From Terrimonas rubra (GTDB lineage: Bacteria; Bacteroidota; Bacteroidia; Chitinophagales; Chitinophagaceae), in assembly GCF_042686025.1 (NCBI RefSeq), contig NZ_JBHUOZ010000002.1, positions 62,001 through 126,000 of the forward strand: a stretch of 64,000 bases of DNA, given 5' to 3'. This document shows, in pieces, positions 60,209-64,000 of the stretch (the stretch's first letter is position 1; every line of letters begins with the position of its first letter). The position numbers were made by a program, and so were the translations under genes. Below the pieces are notes generated by a model, which ran no database searches, was not told the origin of the DNA, and saw only the letters and a list, made by a program, of their open reading frames with translations.

Positions 60209-61798
60209 TTATTTGATTTGGGTATAAGTCCGTTTTGTAATACTCAATAATTCTGGCAATAATATTATTAATTCATCTACAGTATACTGTTTAGGCATTT
60301 GTCGGCCATTTATGAATATCGTTGGAGTGAAAGAGATGTTTACGGCATTTGACCATTGTTCATGTTTTAAAAGTAACTCATCATTTTCAAATTTATCTTC
60401 ACAAATATATTTTTCAATCCATATCTTTTCCTCAATCATTCTATCAAACCAATCATTTAATATATCTTTATCATTAAACCTTTTTTGCTTATGTGCTTGG
60501 AGTAACATTCTTACGGCATTAGTCGCTGGATTATCGCTGTTTGAATGAACAGCAAACCTAACACTCATGTTTATATCGTCAGGATATCTATCTATTAAAG
60601 CATCTAATTTCCTGTGTGCCTTCGCACAGGGTCCGCAATAAGGGTTACAAATAATTAGTATTTTTATTGATGCAGAAAGATTACCAATAAGTATTTCATC
60701 CTCCCAGGTAGTACAGTCTGCCTCGGCATTTTGTTCCAAAAGGCCGGTAAAAACTTTAGTATCCGTTTTCCATCGGCGTAGTTCTATACTTAGTCTTTTA
60801 TTTTGGTTACAGCTTTCCAACATCTTTTTTATGGGTTGTATGACTAGCAATACAATAACCATAAAGACAAATAGATAAATTGCTAAAGAACTTTGAAAAA
60901 TTGTAATTGTATTTAATTGAGCAAATAAACCTGAGAAAGATATAGCAGCTTGTAATATTAATACTGCCACTATTCCCATACATAGCGCACACCACTGCCT
61001 TAGGACAATTTTCTGGATATAAATACTCCACCCACTAACAGCAATTCCAATCAGGCTCACAAAATATACACTATAAAAAATATCAAAATTACTTAGATAT
61101 GCTGCCAGCATCAATAATACCCATTGTGTAACAAACCACCCCAGCCCAGCAACAGACGGAGTTATATTCCATATCCCTTTTGCCTGGGGAGATTTCATTA
61201 CATTATCACAACTACCCGCACTGCCTAGACTATTACAAACTTGTTTTACTATTTGATTTTGATAGCCTAATTCTGTCTTAAATGTTAGCCAGCTAATAAC
61301 TATCCCGCCTAGGCTAAGTAGGCAAAATATTGCATAATTCAATACCGGCATCCTGTATGTAGAATAGCTCGTTAGAACAATAAATAATAATAAAACAATA
61401 CTTTCTCTATATTGGTCATAGTTAATATTATTAACTATATTCTTCCAATTTTCTTTTTTTTCCGGGAAAAGTACAATGCCGGACCAATTCAAAAGCAAAT
61501 CAGTATGGCGATACCATTCTTCTGTTTTACTCACTATGGTCAAATAAGCATTACCATCTGGTTCTTTAACATGTGCTAATAGGGGATATTGCATCTCGTT
61601 AAAATTTTCTCGGTCTGCTGTAACTGCCTGATAAGAAAAGTCGTAACTATCCAAAAAATCTGCCACACTAACAATTGCAGGGTAATCCGGATGTGTAGTT
61701 ATTTCCCGTTCAACAAAACTTTTGTCGATTCTAAGACCTAATGTCTTTAGCCATTTCCAGGTAATATAACTTAGTTCTTTTGGCCTAGTTTCTTTCAC
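60209..61798 (-). CDS. Membrane disulfide oxidase: C39-like, VKOR and thioredoxin domains
   Basis: A 529-residue protein. Residues 1-115 resemble a C39 peptidase fold (ITTHPDYPAIVSVADFLDSY, MQYPLLAHVKE, NWSGIVLF) but lack the catalytic Cys and His, so it is a C39-like, non-cutting domain. Residues about 130-325 are a VKOR domain. The loop pair is Cys188 and Cys197 (VCNSLGSAGSCDNVM) and the active CxxC is Cys270-Cys273 (QWCALCMG), in a bundle of membrane helices. Residues 375-525 are a thioredoxin/DsbA-like domain with CGPC (Cys388, Cys391) and FTPTIFING. VKOR-thioredoxin proteins make disulfides in the periplasm. It is the first gene of the cassette, 111 bp before the peptide gene. Confidence 0.88.
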   Translation of the reverse strand: MKETRPKELSYITWKWLKTLGLRIDKSFVEREITTHPDYPAIVSVADFLDSYDFSYQAVTADRENFNEMQYPLLAHVKEPDGNAYLTIVSKTEEWYRHTDLLLNWSGIVLFPEKKENWKNIVNNINYDQYRESIVLLLFIVLTSYSTYRMPVLNYAIFCLLSLGGIVISWLTFKTELGYQNQIVKQVCNSLGSAGSCDNVMKSPQAKGIWNITPSVAGLGWFVTQWVLLMLAAYLSNFDIFYSVYFVSLIGIAVSGWSIYIQKIVLRQWCALCMGIVAVLILQAAISFSGLFAQLNTITIFQSSLAIYLFVFMVIVLLVIQPIKKMLESCNQNKRLSIELRRWKTDTKVFTGLLEQNAEADCTTWEDEILIGNLSASIKILIICNPYCGPCAKAHRKLDALIDRYPDDINMSVRFAVHSNSDNPATNAVRMLLQAHKQKRFNDKDILNDWFDRMIEEKIWIEKYICEDKFENDELLLKHEQWSNAVNISFTPTIFINGRQMPKQYTVDELIILLPELLSITKRTYTQIK

Positions 61799-62248
61799 AA
61801 CGGTTAATTATAATGGGTAATGTGCAGTATTGACTCCCAAGAAGATTTAAATTCAGTGACTATATTTAAATGTTAAAAGTTCTCAATTGCAATCCTTATA
61901 AGTGTAGTCAATATGTTAGACTAAAGTTTTATAATATTTCCATAATCGCAAAATATTCAAGGTTGTACTTTACAACCAATCTAAAAATTTAGCAGTTTAT
62001 TGTATTACTTCATTATTTTAATCGATCGCGTTAAAAGTTAGTGGGGTTATATTAAAAATTTTGAGTTCTGTTAGTTTGCCTTTAACCCTGTATGATTCTA
62101 TGTTATGAGTGAAATATTATATTAAGAATTATCAGTATATACAAATGAGGAAAACACCACAAAAATTGAGAAAATTAACAATTTTGTATTAAAAGGATTA
62201 TGTATGTTGTGTGACATTACACCATTTTTAACCAACAGCTAATCATTT
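61799..62248. other. AT-rich divergent control region of the peptide cassette
   Basis: 450 bp between the VKOR gene (leftward) and the XRE gene (rightward). Very AT-rich. No exact TAnnTTTG box was found. A partial dyad, GTGT-N6-ACAC (GTGTGACATTACAC near 62209-62222), just upstream of the XRE gene, is a possible operator. Frames of 15-41 codons exist here but none looks coding. Confidence 0.35.
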
Positions 62249-62458
62249 ATGGAATTTTCTGGCGCCGATTTGCAAAACCTGCGGCTCATTAAGAAATTAA
62301 CACAGGAAGGAGTGGCCGCTAAGCTTGGTTTTACACAACAATATTATTCCAAACTGGAGAAGAAGGAAAGAATAGACACCGCTATTATTGAAAAAATATT
62401 GCTTTGCCTGAATGCTACCAAAGAAGATTTACATGTTTTAAAACAACTTGGAGGTTGA
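62249..62458 (+). CDS. Small XRE-family helix-turn-helix regulator
   Basis: A 69-residue protein that is almost only an HTH_3 domain. It reads MEFSGADLQNLRLIKKLTQE, then GVAAKLGFTQQYYSKLEKKE, where the recognition helix is TQQYYSKLE. A helix with ATKEDLHVLKQLGG ends it. Such short XRE proteins act as DNA-binding repressors or activators, usually of adjacent genes. It is divergent from the VKOR-peptide-exporter genes and shares 450 bp with them, so it is the best candidate for their regulator. A strong palindromic terminator follows. Confidence 0.85.
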   Translation: MEFSGADLQNLRLIKKLTQEGVAAKLGFTQQYYSKLEKKERIDTAIIEKILLCLNATKEDLHVLKQLGG

Positions 62459-62470
62459 CTAAAATAATAT

Positions 62471-62508
62471 AAACAAAGGCCCGGTCAAAGTTGACCGGGC
62501 CTTTGTTT
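62471..62508. terminator. Bidirectional terminator between the XRE and DUF4197 genes
   Basis: A perfect 18-bp stem, AAACAAAGGCCCGGTCAA (62471-62488) with its complement (62491-62508), AT-rich on both ends. Confidence 0.85.
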
Positions 62509-62528
62509 ATTTCAAAAAACTAAAACAC

Positions 62529-63254
62529 TTATTTGGCAAATACTTTTTTAAGCAGGTCCGATGCCTGGCCCATAGGGTTAGCCCGGATGTTAGCTTCCTC
62601 TTTGGCTACCTGGTCAAATAAAGCATCCACGGTTTTACCTACCACAAAGGAGGTAAGATCCGGATTAACTTTTTTAAGGGTAGTAGGCAGCTTATTATAG
62701 GTATTAACTATATCGCTGTAGTATTTAGTGGCATTGGTATTATCCAATGATGTTTTTACGGATGGCGCAAATGCTGCTATGAGTTTTGTATTGGTTTTGC
62801 TTTTAAAGAACTCGGTTATGGTATTGCCTTTACCTGTTACCAGTTTTAAGGCATCCGTTACCGTAATTTCCTTGATAGCATCTATAAAGATAGGTTTGGC
62901 AAAACCCACCGCTTCTTCCGCACCACGGTTGATGGCCAGAATCGCTTTATCCACTTCACCCCCCAGGCCTATAGAACGTAATGTTTTTTCTATTTTTTGC
63001 GCATCTTGCGGTAAAAACATTTTGTATACATTACTGCCAAAGAAGCCATCGGTTTTATTCAGGTTCAATACCGCATTTACCACACCCTGGGTCAGCGCCT
63101 CCTTTACCCCCTGCCCCGCTTCGGCTTCGGTAACGCCGGTGCCCGATGCGGATGATTTGTTGTTTAAAATTTTAGGAATTTTGATCTGCGCCTGTAATGT
63201 AGTGGCGCTTACAAATAAAAGAAGAAAGGCTGCTGCTAAGTAATTTTTTTTCAT
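62529..63254 (-). CDS. DUF4197 domain-containing exported protein
   Basis: A 241-residue protein with signal peptide MKKNYLAAAFLLLFVSATTLQAQ. The rest is helical: EAGQGVKEALTQGVVNAVLN, FGSNVYKMFLPQDAQKIEKT, LRSIGLGGEVDKAILAINRG and AEEAVGFAKPIFIDAIKEIT. The last leads to VTDALKLVTGKGNTITEFFK, the typical DUF4197 pattern. Function of the family is unknown. It is convergent with the XRE gene and independent of the peptide cassette as far as can be seen. Confidence 0.88.
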   Translation of the reverse strand: MKKNYLAAAFLLLFVSATTLQAQIKIPKILNNKSSASGTGVTEAEAGQGVKEALTQGVVNAVLNLNKTDGFFGSNVYKMFLPQDAQKIEKTLRSIGLGGEVDKAILAINRGAEEAVGFAKPIFIDAIKEITVTDALKLVTGKGNTITEFFKSKTNTKLIAAFAPSVKTSLDNTNATKYYSDIVNTYNKLPTTLKKVNPDLTSFVVGKTVDALFDQVAKEEANIRANPMGQASDLLKKVFAK

Positions 63255-63694
63255 CGCTTTTTTGTTGGGTTGGATTACAGTTCACATTACATCATCTGTA
63301 TAAATATTATGTAGTGATCTGTTTTGTTTTTTGTTTTTAACAGGTTTACCGATTGTATTACAAGATACTCATTATCATTTGCACCTGCAAGCCCCAGGCC
63401 TATACCGGTATAACAACCGGCCGGTGCAACAGTTATTTGACGCTTTTTACCAGGCGAATGTTTGCTGCGCACCCTTAAACAGGCCGATAATAATATTTCT
63501 TTAACATTTGCACGATAATTATAACCTTCTGCCGGTGCAACTGTACTGGTACATAAAGTGATACAGCTGAAGGGCTGCCGGATGAAAGCGGTAGCTGGCT
63601 GTGCAGGGCCTGCGGCCGGGCAGCCACTACAAGCGTACAGCCGGGTATGCAGCCGATAGCAGCACTGTTGCTGACAGCCCCTGTTCTGTTCTAT
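63255..63694. repeat. Intergenic region with dispersed GC-rich repeat (copy D)
   Basis: 440 bp. The segment 63561-63681 (121 bp) is the inverse-oriented relative of the 36.1-kb repeat. On the minus strand it starts GGGGCTGTC, continues through GCTGTACGCTTGTA and ends CCGCTTTCATCCGGCAGCCC and TTCAGCTGTAT. The remainder is AT-rich, with no gene; a 61-codon minus frame at 63287-63472 is not protein-like. Confidence 0.6.
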
Positions 63695-64000
63695 TTATTT
63701 AGGCATAACCGGCATCCGCGATTTAAGCGGCTGCGAAGTAATGGCGTTTAAAAAAGCCACAATATCGTTGCGCTCCTGGGTAGTAAGGTTCAGCTTTTTT
63801 AACAGCGGGTCCGTTTTCGGGTACATGGGATCGGCCTCCTCGCCTTCCCTGGGTTTGGGCTGGGGCATGCCTGCATTGTACATGTTGAGTATACCATCAA
63901 TATTATCAAACAGGCCATTGTGCATCCAGGGCCGGGTGCGGATCACATCACGCAGGGAAGGCGTGCGGAATTTGCCCACATCTTCCGGTTTTTTGGTAAA
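63695..64000 (-). CDS. Di-heme cytochrome c peroxidase family protein (C-terminal fragment)
   Basis: The last 101 residues of a protein whose start lies beyond the window; the frame is open to position 64000. It shows the family's C-terminal motifs: KFRTPSLRDVIRTRPWMHNG (with the MHNG heme-ligand Met) and TTQERNDIVAFLNAITSQ. This is the second heme domain of CcpA/MauG-type peroxidases, which reduce H2O2 in the periplasm or modify proteins. The CxxCH heme sites are upstream, outside the window, so they cannot be checked. A GTG in frame at 63979 is not the true start. Confidence 0.85.
   Translation of the reverse strand, partial: FTKKPEDVGKFRTPSLRDVIRTRPWMHNGLFDNIDGILNMYNAGMPQPKPREGEEADPMYPKTDPLLKKLNLTTQERNDIVAFLNAITSQPLKSRMPVMPK

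Noticed and set aside
61799..62248. Small ATG frames of 15-41 codons near the XRE gene, considered as further precursor peptides.
   Set aside because: None has a leader motif or a GG site, and the AT-rich composition yields such frames by chance.

Overview
The window reads as chromosomal DNA of a Bacteroidota member, most likely Chitinophagales/Chitinophagaceae. Supporting signs are two proteins with type IX secretion (T9SS) C-terminal sorting domains, a carboxypeptidase-regulatory/TonB-type outer-membrane receptor, a bacillithiol gene (bshA), several TAnnTTTG promoter boxes, start codons without clear Shine-Dalgarno sequences, and the gene order uppS-bamA-ompH-ompH. The strain cannot be named from sequence alone. 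I found no tRNA, rRNA, CRISPR array, insertion sequence or prophage.

Layout. 1-12.3 kb: TonB-type receptor (cut by the window edge), membrane fatty acid hydroxylase, PDZ protein, retropepsin-PDZ protease, SRPBCC/GyrI-like protein, a 49-aa small gene, and a thioredoxin-like lipoprotein-type protein followed by a parvulin isomerase. 12.7-20 kb: metF, bshA, a small membrane ORF running into a 121-bp tandem repeat, and two tandem POT peptide transporters, one with a large insertion. 20-31.5 kb: purD, a TPR histidine kinase with its NarL-type regulator, rng, a 30-residue ribosomal-type peptide (AURKAIP1/COX24 type), a TPR protein, an HU protein, mutY, a candidate structured RNA, and ricT. 31.5-41 kb: a lipoprotein, an S26 signal peptidase relative that appears to lack its catalytic Ser and Lys, a GH3-beta-lactamase fusion, two T9SS cargo proteins and a hexapeptide protein. 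41.4-49.4 kb: yidD-rnpA-rpmH, murI, the ompH-ompH-bamA-uppS envelope operon, and pyrH. 49.6-54.7 kb: a TraN/DUF4138-like coiled-coil protein with a lytic transglycosylase, an ICMT-like methyltransferase with cmoA, and an ArsC-family protein.

The most interesting region is 54.7-62.5 kb, which is AT-richer than its surroundings. In transcription order on the minus strand it carries: a membrane disulfide oxidase (degenerate C39-like domain, VKOR domain, thioredoxin domain); a 73-aa peptide with a double-glycine leader and seven cysteines; an intrinsic terminator; a DUF4369/TlpA-type thioredoxin; a C39-peptidase ABC exporter; and an HlyD-type adaptor. A small XRE regulator is divergent. I read this as a cassette that makes, oxidatively folds, cleaves and exports a cysteine-rich peptide. 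The product and its activity are unknown.

Intergenic spaces hold several dispersed repeat families (about 3.8, 15.7, 19.8, 36.1, 41.4 and 63.6 kb) and many well-formed intrinsic terminators. The window ends in the C-terminal part of a di-heme cytochrome c peroxidase family protein.
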